Assembly: GCA_963777775.1 (NCBI GenBank)
Contig: CAVZRL010000009.1
Location: 806,001 to 870,000, forward strand
Direction of reading: 5' to 3'
Length of the DNA stretch: 64,000 bases
From: WHSW01 sp963777775
GTDB lineage: Bacteria; Actinomycetota; Thermoleophilia; Solirubrobacterales; 70-9
Within the stretch, counting starts at the first letter, position 1. Every line of letters begins with the position of its first letter. The position numbers were made by a program, and so were the translations under genes. Below are positions 42,834-51,513 of this stretch, one piece after another. The notes beneath the pieces were generated by a model. That model was given only the letters and a program-made list of their open reading frames with translations. It made no database searches and had not been told where the DNA came from.

Positions 42834-45800
42834 CCGGCGCGCTCGACCTCTACGACCAGCTCGCGCCCGTCGATCCTGGCGGTTGCGACCGGCGCGCTGC
42901 CGCCGCCGTAGGCAACGCTGGTAGCGAGGGTCTCGCCGGCGATGTAGCGCTCGTGCTCGCGCGCGGCGTCGAGCAGCTCCGGGTCGCCGCCGAGCACGAG
43001 TGAGATCCGGTCGGAGACGTGCAGGCCCGCCTGCTTGCGCGCGGCCTGGACCGCGTGCACAACCTCGCGCGCGGTCCCCTCGCGAACCAGCTCGGGGTCG
43101 AGGTCGAGCGCCAGCGCGACCGCGCGGCCCGCCTCCGCCTCGACCTCGTAGCCCCCGAGCGGCTGCATGACGAGGCTCAGGTCCTGCGGCTCGAGCGTGT
43201 GGTCGTTGCCGTCGAGGTTGATCCCGATTGTGCGCTCCCCGCGGATCGCCTCCGCTGCGTGATCGGGGTCGAGCGCCTGCACGGCCGCGGCCGCCTGCGG
43301 CATCAGCTTGCCGAACCGGGGACCCAGGGTGCGGTAGTTGGGCTTCACCTCGTGCGTGACCAGCTCGGTCTGATCGGAGACGAAGTCGAGCTCCTTGACG
43401 TTGAGCTCGGCGGCGACGATCTCGCCGAGGCGCTCGATCTCGGCGCGCTCGGACTCGGTTGCGACGATCACCGCGCGGCGCAGCGGCTGGCGGTTCTTGA
43501 CCTTCGCCGCGGCGCGCGCGGCTCGCCCGAGCTCGATCGCCCGCAGCGCCGCCCCGACGCCCGCCTCGAGCTCGGCGTCGACGAGCGCCGGATCGGGCTC
43601 GGGATAGTCAGCGAGGTGGACCGAGCGATCGGACCCGGCGCTGCCGAAGCGGAGGTTGGTGTAGATCTCGTCGGCGGTGAAAGGGATGAACGGCGCGAGC
43701 AGCGTCGCGACCTCGATCAGGCAGTGGCGCAGGGTCGCGAACGCGGCCCGGTCGCCGTCCCAGAAGCGGCGGCGGTTGAGACGCACGTACCAGTTCGAGA
43801 GCTCGTCGACGTAGGCCGCGATAGCGCGCCCGGCGCTCGTGCAGTCGAAGTCGTCCATGCGCTCGATCACTTCGGCCTGGACGCCCTGTAGACGGCTCAA
43901 CGCCCACCGGTCCAGGTCCTCCAGCGACGAGCGGCGAGCGACGAGCGACGAGCCCACGTCGTCGGCGTCGAGCCCCTCCGCGGTCGCGTACAGGACCCAG
44001 AACGAGTACGTGTTCCAGATCGTGAGCAGGAACTGGCGCACCGCGTCGCCGACGGTCTCGGCGGAGAAGCGGTAGCTCGACCACGGCTGCTGGGTTGAGA
44101 GCAGGTACCAGCGGAAGGCGTCGGCGCCATGGGCGTCGAAGACCTCCCACGGGTCGACGACGTTGCCGCGGCTCTTCGACATCTTCTGGCCCTCGGGGTC
44201 GAGGAGCAGGCCGAGGCAGACGCAGTTGCGATAGCTCGACCGGTCGAAGAGCAGCGTCGACTCGGCGAGCAGCGAGTAGAACCAGCCCCGGGTCTGGTCC
44301 TGTGCCTCGCAGATGTAGTCGGCCGGGAATCTCGCCTCGAACTCCTTCTCACCCTCGAACGGGTAGTGGAACTGGGCGAACGGCATCGCGCCCGAGTCGT
44401 ACCAGGCATCGATCACCTCCTCCACCCGCCGCATCTCGCCTCCGCACGCGTCGCAGCGCAGCACCACCTCGTCGATATAGGGACGGTGCAGGTCATCGGG
44501 TGGATCGCCGCCGCGCTCGCGCAGCTCGGCCACCGAGCCGGCGCAGACGACCTCGTCGCAGTCGTCCGACTCGCACTCCCATACCGGCAGCGGCGTGCCC
44601 CAGTAGCGCTCGCGCGACAGCGCCCAGTCGACGTTGCCCTCGAGCCAGTTGCCGAACCGACCGTGCTTGACGTGCTCGGGTCGCCAGCCGATCTGCTCGT
44701 TCTCGACCAGCATCCGGTCGCGGACGTCGGTCGTGCGGATGTACCAGCTCGACTTCGCGTAGTAGAGCAGCGGCGTCGCGCAGCGCCAGCAGTGCGGGTA
44801 GGAGTGCTCGTAGACCTCGGAGCGCAGCAGCCGCCCGCCCACCCGCAACGCCTCGACGATCTCGGGATCGGCGCGCTTGACCGGGAGCCCCGCGAAGTCG
44901 CTCACCCGCTCGTCGAAGGTGCCGTCGGCGCGAACCGGGTTCTGGAGCTTGATCCCGTACTGCTCGCCGAGCTTGAAGTCGTCCTCGCCGAAGGCGATCG
45001 CGGTGTGGACGACGCCGGTGCCCTCCTCGGTGGTGACGAAGTCCGCCTCGAGCACCGTGTGGCCGCGAGGCCCGTAGTCCGAGACGTAGGGGAAGGGCGG
45101 TTCGTAGCGGATCCCGGCGAGTGCCGTGCCCGGGAAGTGGGCGAGGACCTCGGCGTCCTCGCCCAGCACCCGCTCGACCAGATCGCGAGCGACGATCAGG
45201 ACCTCGTCCTCGTGGCGTGCGCGCACGTACTCGATCTCGGGCCCGACGGCGAGGGCCGCGTTGGAGATCAAGGTCCACGGGGTGGTCGTCCAGGCGACCA
45301 GCGCGTCACCGGGCTGCACGGGCGATTCCGGGATCGCGTCGGTCGGTGGCGCTCCCGTGACCGGGAAGCGGACATAGACCGAGGGGTCCTCGACGTCGCG
45401 GTAGCCCTCCGCCACCTCGTGTGAGGAGAGCGCGGTCCCGCATCGCGGGCAGTAGGGCACGACCTTGTGGCGCTCGTACAGCCGCCCCTGGTCCCAGATC
45501 TGGCGCAGCGACCACCAGACCGACTCGATGTAGGAGTCCTCGAGGGTGATGTAGGGGTCGTCGAGGTCGATCCAGAGGCCGACCCGCTCGGTCATCCGTC
45601 GCCACTCCTCGACGTACCGGAAGACCGACTCCCGGCAGCGGGCGTTGAACTCGGCGATCCCGTACTTCTCGATCTCGGCCTTGGACGAGATCCCGAGCTC
45701 CTTCTCGACCTCGAGCTCGACCGGGAGCCCGTGGCAGTCCCAGCCCGCCTTGCGCGGCACGTAGTGCCCCCGCATCGCGCGGTAGCGCAGGTAGACGTCC

Positions 45801-46006
45801 TTGAACACGCGCGAGAGCACGTGGTGCGATCCCGGCCTGCCGTTGGCGGTCGGCGGCCCCTCGTAGAAGCTCCAGATCGGGGCCCCGGCGTCGCGTCGCT
45901 GCGCCAGCTGGCGCGCGAAGACGTCGTGCTCGCGCCAGCGCTCGAGCACCCGCTGCTCGAGCTCCGGGAAGCGCTGCTTGGGGTCGACGGGCGTGAATCC
46001 GCTCAC
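42830..46006 (-). CDS. ileS: Isoleucyl-tRNA synthetase
   Basis: 1058-residue class I synthetase of the eukaryote-like (type 2) branch. The HIGH-equivalent lies in PPTANGRPGSHH (51-62), KMSKS in GQKMSKSRGNVVDPWEV, zinc-like cysteine pairs in YCPRCGTALSS and LRCDACGGEM, and a large CP1 editing domain between. A short insertion GSSLVARRSSLE near the anticodon-domain boundary is encoded by a heptanucleotide repeat (43925-43952). GTG 46006 is 9 nt after TAGAAT, whose TA overlaps the upstream stop codon. Confidence 0.96.
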   Translation of the reverse strand: MSGFTPVDPKQRFPELEQRVLERWREHDVFARQLAQRRDAGAPIWSFYEGPPTANGRPGSHHVLSRVFKDVYLRYRAMRGHYVPRKAGWDCHGLPVELEVEKELGISSKAEIEKYGIAEFNARCRESVFRYVEEWRRMTERVGLWIDLDDPYITLEDSYIESVWWSLRQIWDQGRLYERHKVVPYCPRCGTALSSHEVAEGYRDVEDPSVYVRFPVTGAPPTDAIPESPVQPGDALVAWTTTPWTLISNAALAVGPEIEYVRARHEDEVLIVARDLVERVLGEDAEVLAHFPGTALAGIRYEPPFPYVSDYGPRGHTVLEADFVTTEEGTGVVHTAIAFGEDDFKLGEQYGIKLQNPVRADGTFDERVSDFAGLPVKRADPEIVEALRVGGRLLRSEVYEHSYPHCWRCATPLLYYAKSSWYIRTTDVRDRMLVENEQIGWRPEHVKHGRFGNWLEGNVDWALSRERYWGTPLPVWECESDDCDEVVCAGSVAELRERGGDPPDDLHRPYIDEVVLRCDACGGEMRRVEEVIDAWYDSGAMPFAQFHYPFEGEKEFEARFPADYICEAQDQTRGWFYSLLAESTLLFDRSSYRNCVCLGLLLDPEGQKMSKSRGNVVDPWEVFDAHGADAFRWYLLSTQQPWSSYRFSAETVGDAVRQFLLTIWNTYSFWVLYATAEGLDADDVGSSLVARRSSLEDLDRWALSRLQGVQAEVIERMDDFDCTSAGRAIAAYVDELSNWYVRLNRRRFWDGDRAAFATLRHCLIEVATLLAPFIPFTADEIYTNLRFGSAGSDRSVHLADYPEPDPALVDAELEAGVGAALRAIELGRAARAAAKVKNRQPLRRAVIVATESERAEIERLGEIVAAELNVKELDFVSDQTELVTHEVKPNYRTLGPRFGKLMPQAAAAVQALDPDHAAEAIRGERTIGINLDGNDHTLEPQDLSLVMQPLGGYEVEAEAGRAVALALDLDPELVREGTAREVVHAVQAARKQAGLHVSDRISLVLGGDPELLDAAREHERYIAGETLATSVAYGGGSAPVATARIDGRELVVEVERAG
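43925..43952 (+). repeat. Tandem CGACGAG-type heptanucleotide repeat inside ileS (4 copies)
   Basis: Copies at 43925-43931, 43932-43938 (CGGCGAG), 43939-43945 and 43946-43952. It keeps the ileS frame and adds a Ser/Arg-rich stretch that normal IleRS lacks. Same unit and orientation as at 10726-10751. Confidence 0.7.
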
Positions 46007-46018
46007 GAGCGGCGGATT

Positions 46019-47170
46019 CTAGGCGCGCTCCGACCGGCCGCCGGCGAGCCAGGAGCGGATCTCGTCCCCCTGCTCGTCGAGGCGGGGCGGCCGGCGGCGG
46101 GTGCTGGGCGGGGTGGAGCGCAGGCCGAGCGGCGAGCGCACGGTCCGCACGCCGTCGTGCTCGTCGACCGGGTCGAGCTCGAGCTCGGAGGCGAGCTCGA
46201 ACGCCCCGGCGAGATCGTTGACCGCCCCGGCGGGGACGCCGGCCGCGCGCAGGCGCTCCGACCACTGCCCGACGGACGCCGTCGCAAGTCGCCGCTCGAG
46301 CAGCGGCCGCAGGGCCGTCCGGTTCGCGACCCGGCGCGGGTTGGTGGCGAAGCGCTCGTCATCCGCCAGCTCCGGCGCCCCGAGGGCCTCGCAGAGTGCG
46401 GCGAACTGACGGTCGTTGCCGGCGCAGATCATCAGCGAGCCGTCACCGGCCGCGTAGGTGGCGAACGGCTCGATGCTCGGGTGGACGTTGCCGAGCCGCT
46501 GCGGCACAGCGCCCGCGTTGAGATAGCCCGATGCCTGGTTGACGAGCGCCGAGAGGGCGCTGGAGAGCAGGTCGATCTCGATTCGTTGCCCGGCGCCGCT
46601 GCGCTCCCGGGCGGCGAGCGCGGCGAGCACCGCAACCGCCGCGGCCTGGCCCGCGATCACATCGACCAGTGCGACCCCGACCTTCGACGCCTCGCCGTCG
46701 GCCGGTCCGGTGATCGACATCAGCCCCGAGAGCGCCTGGACCAGCGGGTCGTAGCCCGGCATCGCGGCGCCCGGTCCGGTGCCGAAGCCGGTGATCGAGC
46801 AATGGACCAGGCGCGGGTTGTCGCTTCGAAGCCGCTCGGTGCCGAGTCCGAAGCGCTCCAGCGTGCCGGGCTTGAAGTTATCGATCAGCACGTCGGCGCG
46901 CGCCGCCAGCTCGCGAGCCATGGCGGCGTCGCCGGGATCGCCGAGGTCGAGCACGACCGAGCGCTTGTTGCGGTTCACGGCCTGGAAGTAGGTCGATTCT
47001 CCGGCGGCGGACTCAGGCGGCATCCAGGTCCTGGTCTCGTCGCCGGCCGGCGATTCGACCTTGATCACCTCCGCCCCGAGGTCGCCGAGCGTCATCGCCG
47101 CCAGCGGCCCGGCGAGGACGCGGGTGAAGTCGGCGACCAGCAAGCCGTCCAGCGGGGCGGTGGTGCTCAT
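46019..47170 (-). CDS. CaiB/BaiF (class III) CoA-transferase family protein
   Basis: 383 residues; moves CoA between organic acids. DFTRVLAGPLAAMTLGDLGAEVIKVE at the N-terminus spans two conserved pieces, followed by RNKRSVVLDL, and the catalytic Asp lies in GYDPLVQALSG. Substrate not predictable. ATG 47170 lies 7 nt after TACGCT (47183-47178), giving a leaderless prediction. The stop is directly used as part of the ileS -10. Confidence 0.9.
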   Translation of the reverse strand: MSTTAPLDGLLVADFTRVLAGPLAAMTLGDLGAEVIKVESPAGDETRTWMPPESAAGESTYFQAVNRNKRSVVLDLGDPGDAAMARELAARADVLIDNFKPGTLERFGLGTERLRSDNPRLVHCSITGFGTGPGAAMPGYDPLVQALSGLMSITGPADGEASKVGVALVDVIAGQAAAVAVLAALAARERSGAGQRIEIDLLSSALSALVNQASGYLNAGAVPQRLGNVHPSIEPFATYAAGDGSLMICAGNDRQFAALCEALGAPELADDERFATNPRRVANRTALRPLLERRLATASVGQWSERLRAAGVPAGAVNDLAGAFELASELELDPVDEHDGVRTVRSPLGLRSTPPSTRRRPPRLDEQGDEIRSWLAGGRSERA

Positions 47171-47207
47171 CGCGGGCAGCGTATTCGCGGTCCCTAGAGT
47201 CTGCTCG

Positions 47208-47687
47208 GTGAGGTTCTCGCCGGCACTGGCAGGGGTGATCCCGGCGCTCGTCTGCGTTGCCGGCTGCGGCTCCGACGAGCCGCCGCCGACGCCCGCGGCC
47301 TGCCTCGCTTCAGCCTCCGCCTACCTCCGGGCGCTCGAGGCCGCCCCGCAGCAGGTCCTACTCGATGCGGGGACGCCGATCAGCTCCTGTCTGGTCGAGG
47401 AACAGGCGCCGGGGCCGGTCCAGGACGTCGGCCGGTCGGTGGTCGCCGCGGCGACCGAGCTCAACCGCCGCGCGCGCGCGGACCCCGACCCGGCGGCGAT
47501 AGTCCAGCTCGGCTACCTGGTCGGCGCGGTCCAGGAGGCCGCGGCGTCTACCGGCGGCATCCACGAGGACCTGGTCCTGCGCCTCGATTCCGCGGCGCGG
47601 TACGCGGGCTCGGGCGGGGAGCCGTTCTCGGCCTCCTTCGAGCGCTCGTTTGGCGAGGGCTACGGCGCCGGCCAGGCGGACGGCTAG
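47208..47687 (+). CDS. Predicted lipoprotein of unknown function
   Basis: 159 residues. The type II signal peptide (GVIPALVCVAGC) places the lipidated cysteine at about residue 20, so it is anchored to the outside of the membrane. The mature part is helical and Ala-rich with two further cysteines (near 32 and 60); no known domain is recognised. The open frame extends upstream, but GTG 47208 is 7 nt after TAGAGT (47195-47200) and gives a proper signal peptide. The stop shares CTAG with the small minus-strand ORF. Confidence 0.75.
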   Translation: MRFSPALAGVIPALVCVAGCGSDEPPPTPAACLASASAYLRALEAAPQQVLLDAGTPISSCLVEEQAPGPVQDVGRSVVAAATELNRRARADPDPAAIVQLGYLVGAVQEAAASTGGIHEDLVLRLDSAARYAGSGGEPFSASFERSFGEGYGAGQADG

Positions 47688-47794
47688 GCCGACGGGCGGG
47701 AGGTCCGCTGCCTCGGGACGCGCAGCTCGGCGCTGCGCCGCCGCCAGCCTGCGTGGTTGGCGTCGAGATAGAGGATCGTCAGCATCGAGTTCAT
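47684..47794 (-). CDS. Small ORF, 36 residues, divergent from CGNR regulator
   Basis: Not in any family I know. The peptide begins MNSMLTILYLDANHAGW and ends in an Arg/Ser-rich tail. It has an excellent Shine-Dalgarno AAAAGGAG five bases before ATG 47794, a plausible minus-strand -10 (TATAAC or TATGCT in 47837-47847), and its stop TAG interlocks with the lipoprotein stop as CTAG, as in real convergent pairs here. It sits back to back with the CGNR gene, where the regulated target is usually found. Confidence 0.5.
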   Translation of the reverse strand: MNSMLTILYLDANHAGWRRRSAELRVPRQRTSRPSA

Positions 47795-47835
47795 CGGGAC
47801 TCCTTTTCGAGGTAACCACTGTACGACGTTCGCTA

Positions 47836-47872
47836 GTTATAGCATAACCGGCGACGCTATGATGTCGGTTAT
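47836..47872. promoter_or_regulatory. Operator-like inverted repeats in the CGNR / small-ORF divergent promoter
   Basis: GTTATAGCATAAC (47836-47848) is a 5-bp palindrome around AGC. ATAACCG (47844-47850) and CGGTTAT (47866-47872) form a second inverted repeat flanking the CGNR -10 TATGAT (47858-47863). The three GTTAT/ATAAC half-sites suggest binding by a regulator, plausibly the CGNR protein itself. Confidence 0.5.
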
Positions 47873-48437
47873 GGTGGCGCACGCAGATCAGAGCGCGCCG
47901 GGGCAGCTCGAGCTGATCCGCGGCTTCGTCAACACGTTCGATCTCGAGCACGACACCGACGAGCTCTCGACCGGCTCCGGGGCCTCCGGCTGGCTGACCG
48001 ACAACTCGCTGCCGGGCGGAGAGCGCGCCCTGGAACGCCCGGAGCGCGAGCGGCTAATCGCCGTCCGCGAGGCACTGCGCGAGCTGCTGCTCGCCAACAA
48101 CTCCGGCGAGTCGCCGCCGCCACCGGCGCTCGCGACGCTCAACGAGCAGTCCGAGGACGCGGCGATCGGGCTGCGCTTCTCGGCCACCGGCGGCGAGCTC
48201 GTCACCCGCTGCGAGGGGGTTGATTCTTCGATCGCCCGCCTGCTCGCGATCGTTCACGAGGCGATGCGTGATCAGACCTGGCCGCGGCTCAAGGTGTGCC
48301 CTGCCGACGACTGCCGGTGGGCGTTCTATGACCGGTCGCGCAACCGCTCCGGCACCTGGTGCGAGATGGGCGACTGCGGCAATCGTGCCAAGGCGCGCGC
48401 CTACAGGGAGCGCCGCCGCCACGATCGCGAGCGATAG
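47871..48437 (+). CDS. CGNR zinc-finger (ABATE-domain) regulator-like protein
   Basis: 188 residues. N-terminal ABATE-like domain with LELIRGFVNTFDLEHDTDEL and a C-terminal CGNR zinc finger: CPADDCRWAFYDRSRN, WCEMGDCGNRAKARAYRERR. Such proteins are putative stress or metabolic regulators. An ATG at 47859 would overlap the -10 hexamer TATGAT; ATG 47871 lies 7 nt after it and matches the family N-terminus, so it is chosen as a leaderless start. fumC follows after 11 bp. Confidence 0.87.
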   Translation: MVAHADQSAPGQLELIRGFVNTFDLEHDTDELSTGSGASGWLTDNSLPGGERALERPERERLIAVREALRELLLANNSGESPPPPALATLNEQSEDAAIGLRFSATGGELVTRCEGVDSSIARLLAIVHEAMRDQTWPRLKVCPADDCRWAFYDRSRNRSGTWCEMGDCGNRAKARAYRERRRHDRER

Positions 48438-48448
48438 CCTGCCCACCG

Positions 48449-49768
48449 GTGGCCGCCGAGACTAAGCTCTGGGGCGTCGAGACCGACAAGGCCGTCGCCA
48501 ACTTCCCCGTCTCGGGAGATCCGATCCCCGCGCCGGTGATCCACTGGCTCGGGCGGATCAAGGCCGCCGCCGCCCGCATCAACGCCGAGCTCGAAAAGCT
48601 CGATCCCGAGGTCGCGGAGCGGATCGCGACCGGCGGCGACGCGGTGGCCGCCGGGGAGCACGACGACCAGTTCCCGGTCGACGTCTTTCAGACCGGGTCG
48701 GGGACCTCCTCGAACATGAACGCGAACGAGGTGATCGCCAGCCTGGCCGGCGACGTGGCGCATCCCAACGACCACGTCAACATGGGCCAGTCCTCAAACG
48801 ACGTCTTCCCGTCGGCGGTCCACCTGGCCGCGCTCGGCGAGGTCTCCTCCGGTCTGCTGCCCGCGCTCGACGCGCTCGCCGACGCCCTTGCGGCGAAGGC
48901 CGACGAGTTCTCGGGGCATGTGAAGGCGGGCCGCACCCACCTGATGGACGCCGTGCCGGTCACCCTCGGGCAGGAGTTCGCCGGCTTCTCGACTCAGGTC
49001 AGGCTCGGCTCCGACCGGGTCCGCGGGACGCTGGCGCGGGTCGGCCAGATCCCGCTCGGCGGCACCGCCGCGGGCACCGGCCTCAACACCCATCCCGAGT
49101 TCGCCCGCAGGGTGCGCCGGCTTCTGGCCGAGGAGACCGGTCTCGAGATCAGCGCCCCGGCCGACCCGTTCGAGGCCCAGGGGAGCCGCGACGCCCTGGT
49201 CGAGCTGTCCGGGGCGTTGAAGGTGGTCGCGGTCTCGATGATCAAGATCGCCAACGATCTGGCGCTGATGGGCTCGGGCCCGCGCGCCGGCCTGGCGGAG
49301 ATCCGCCTCCCGGAGCTGCAGAAGGGATCGTCGATCATGCCCGGCAAGGTCAACCCGGTGATCTGCGAGGTCGTGATCCAGGTCGGCGACCAGGTGATCG
49401 GCAACGACGCCGCGATCAGCGTTGCCGGGACCCAGGGACAATTCGAGCTCAACGTCCGGGTGCCACTGATCGCGCGCAACCTGCTCGATTCGGTGAAGCT
49501 GCTCGCAGCCTCGGCTCGGCTGCTCGACACCAAGTGCGTGAGCGGGATCGAGCCGAACGAGGAGATGCTCGGCCGCCACGCCGAGTCGACCCTGCAGACC
49601 GCGACAGGGCTCACCCCGCACATCGGATACGACCGGACGACCGAGATCGTCAAGGAGGCGTCGACTTCCGGGCGCACGGTGCGGGAGGTGGCGCGCGAGC
49701 ATGGAGTCGACGAGGCGGTGCTCGACGAGGTGCTCGACCACGGCCGCCTGGCCCGGCCGCACGATTGA
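48449..49768 (+). CDS. fumC: Class II fumarate hydratase
   Basis: 439-residue TCA-cycle enzyme (fumarate to malate). Conserved blocks: QTGSGTSSNMNANEV, the THLMDAVPVTLGQE catalytic His region, and the signature GSSIMPGKVNP. The N-terminus is short compared with E. coli FumC: GTG 48449 gives VAAETKLWGVETDKAVANFP. It lies 8 nt after TAGCCT (48435-48440), inside the CGNR 3' end, so it is probably leaderless with its own promoter. The longer frame upstream is CGNR antiframe. Confidence 0.93.
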   Translation: MAAETKLWGVETDKAVANFPVSGDPIPAPVIHWLGRIKAAAARINAELEKLDPEVAERIATGGDAVAAGEHDDQFPVDVFQTGSGTSSNMNANEVIASLAGDVAHPNDHVNMGQSSNDVFPSAVHLAALGEVSSGLLPALDALADALAAKADEFSGHVKAGRTHLMDAVPVTLGQEFAGFSTQVRLGSDRVRGTLARVGQIPLGGTAAGTGLNTHPEFARRVRRLLAEETGLEISAPADPFEAQGSRDALVELSGALKVVAVSMIKIANDLALMGSGPRAGLAEIRLPELQKGSSIMPGKVNPVICEVVIQVGDQVIGNDAAISVAGTQGQFELNVRVPLIARNLLDSVKLLAASARLLDTKCVSGIEPNEEMLGRHAESTLQTATGLTPHIGYDRTTEIVKEASTSGRTVREVAREHGVDEAVLDEVLDHGRLARPHD

Positions 49769-49795
49769 CCAGGCGATCGGAGCCGGCGCCTGCGC

Positions 49796-50890
49796 TCAGG
49801 AGGTCTGCAGCTTCTCGCGCTTGAGTGTCAGCAGGGCGATGTCGGCGTGGCCGAGCAGCTCACCGGCCTCCATCGCCCCGCTCGCCTCGGCAGCGCCCCA
49901 CGAGACCGAGAGCGGCGTCCCGTTTGCCGCCGCGCAGGTGTTGAGCACCTCCGCGGCCACCCGCTCGGAGGCCCGCTCCGCTCCCTCGAGGTCGGTGTCG
50001 GGAAGCAGGAGCGCGAACTCGTCGCCTCCCCAGCGAAAGGCCCGATCTCCCGCCCGCATGGCGCGCTCGATTGCCGCTGCGGTATCGCGCAGGCAGCGGT
50101 CGCCGTCGAGGTGTCCGAAGCGGTCGTTGATTTCCTTGAACCGGTCGAGGTCGACGAGGGCGACGCTGGTCGTCGAGGACGCCCGGCGGCTGCGGCCGAG
50201 CTCGACCTCGAGCGCCTCGTCGAAGGCGCGCCGGTTGGCGAGCCCGGTCAGCGCGTCGCCGCGCGCCAGCGCCTGGGCCCGGCGCTCGGCCTCCCACAGC
50301 TCGACCCGCTGGGCGCGGATGTAGCTCAGCAGCACGAACATCAGCGTCCCAAGCGCGGCGCTGAACAGGTAGGTGGCGGCGAGCTCCTCGGCGAGTGAGG
50401 AGCTCCAGTCGCCATAGAGCAGCGGTGCGGCGGTGACCACGCCGGTCGCGAGCAGGAAGGGAAGCGCGCGGGCGAGCGGATGCCCTCCCATCGCCGAGCC
50501 GAGCCAGAGCAGGGTGAGCTGGGTGTACGCGGTCGCGGTGCCGCCGGCGAGCCATTCGAGCACGGCCACCGAGAGCAGGCCGACGTAGCTGGTCGCGAGC
50601 AGCGCCCCATACCCCGGCGCGGGCCGCCTGACCCGCAGCGCCCGCCCGACGACGAAGCCGGCGACGATCAGCCCGATCGCGACCGCCCAGCCCCCGGCGC
50701 CGACCGCCTCGTCGGGCGGGTCGATGGGCAGGAACGCCGCCGCGAGCGCGGCGCTCAGGGTGCAGATCAGGGCGATGATCAGGGTGGCGTTCTGGTGGTC
50801 GCCGCCCTCGTAGGTCCGCGCGCCGGCAGCCACCAGCCGCCACAGGGACGTGGTCCGGAACCGCGTCCGCTCCTCGACCTCTACACCCAT
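49796..50890 (-). CDS. Membrane-bound GGDEF diguanylate cyclase
   Basis: 364 residues. Five to six hydrophobic segments (about 35-190) precede a cytosolic GGDEF domain (about 205-364) with DALTGLANRRAFDEAL, DLDRFKEINDRFGHLDGD and the intact active site RWGGDEFALLLPDTD (288-292). No RxxD inhibitory site is obvious. It should make c-di-GMP in response to an unknown membrane signal. ATG 50890 lies 10 nt after TAGGGT; the longer frame to 50956 would cover this promoter. Confidence 0.9.
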   Translation of the reverse strand: MGVEVEERTRFRTTSLWRLVAAGARTYEGGDHQNATLIIALICTLSAALAAAFLPIDPPDEAVGAGGWAVAIGLIVAGFVVGRALRVRRPAPGYGALLATSYVGLLSVAVLEWLAGGTATAYTQLTLLWLGSAMGGHPLARALPFLLATGVVTAAPLLYGDWSSSLAEELAATYLFSAALGTLMFVLLSYIRAQRVELWEAERRAQALARGDALTGLANRRAFDEALEVELGRSRRASSTTSVALVDLDRFKEINDRFGHLDGDRCLRDTAAAIERAMRAGDRAFRWGGDEFALLLPDTDLEGAERASERVAAEVLNTCAAANGTPLSVSWGAAEASGAMEAGELLGHADIALLTLKREKLQTS

Positions 50891-50990
50891 TCTCGCGCCA
50901 ACCCTAACGCCGCCCCGCCGTCGCCCCGCGTAACGGGCGCGGCACTGCTGCGACAATCAAGCAGGCGAAGTGAGCGAAGGAGAAGCGAGA

Positions 50991-51500
50991 ATGAAGAACG
51001 CAACCGAGACCGACCCGGCGACCGAGGTCGCAACCTTTGGGGCCGGCTGCTTCTGGCAGGTTGAGATGGCGTTTCGCGAGCTCGACGGCGTCGTCGACAC
51101 AGCCGTCGGTTACGAGGGCGGGACGACCGAGAACCCGACCTACGAGCAGGTCTGCTCCGGGAGCACCGGGCACGCCGAGGTCTGCCAGGTCACTTTCGAC
51201 CCGGCGCGGATCTCCTACGAGGAGCTGCTCGACGTCTTCTGGCGCATCCACGACCCGACCCAGGTCAACCGCCAGGGCCCGGACGTCGGCGACCAGTACC
51301 GGACCGTGATCTTCACCCACTCACCGGCCCAGGCGAGCGCGGCCGAGGCCGCCCGCGAGCGGGTGGCAGCGCGCCTGAGCGAGCCGGTCGCAACCTCGAT
51401 CGAGCCCGCGACCGGGTTCTGGCGGGCCGAGGAATACCACCAGTGCTATCTCGAAAAGCCCCGCTCCGGCGGACTGATCGGCCAGCTGCTCGGGCGCTGA
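50991..51500 (+). CDS. msrA: Peptide-methionine (S)-S-oxide reductase
   Basis: 169-residue repair enzyme for oxidised methionine. The active site FGAGCFWQVE, the YEGGTTENPTYEQVCSGSTG segment and QYRTVIF with DVGDQYRT are typical. ATG 50991 follows a GAAGGAG Shine-Dalgarno by seven bases; the GTG at 50970 lies before that ribosome site and is not used. A GACAAT hexamer (50952-50957) is a likely -10. Confidence 0.94.
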   Translation: MKNATETDPATEVATFGAGCFWQVEMAFRELDGVVDTAVGYEGGTTENPTYEQVCSGSTGHAEVCQVTFDPARISYEELLDVFWRIHDPTQVNRQGPDVGDQYRTVIFTHSPAQASAAEAARERVAARLSEPVATSIEPATGFWRAEEYHQCYLEKPRSGGLIGQLLGR

Positions 51501-51513
51501 GCTGAGCCGAGGC

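Noticed and set aside
45467..47197. Long plus-strand open frame opposite ileS and the CoA-transferase
   Set aside because: Antisense shadow; no start signal and no domain.
47859..47870. ATG 47859 as start of the CGNR gene
   Set aside because: It lies within the -10 hexamer TATGAT; ATG 47871 fits the family N-terminus and the leaderless spacing.
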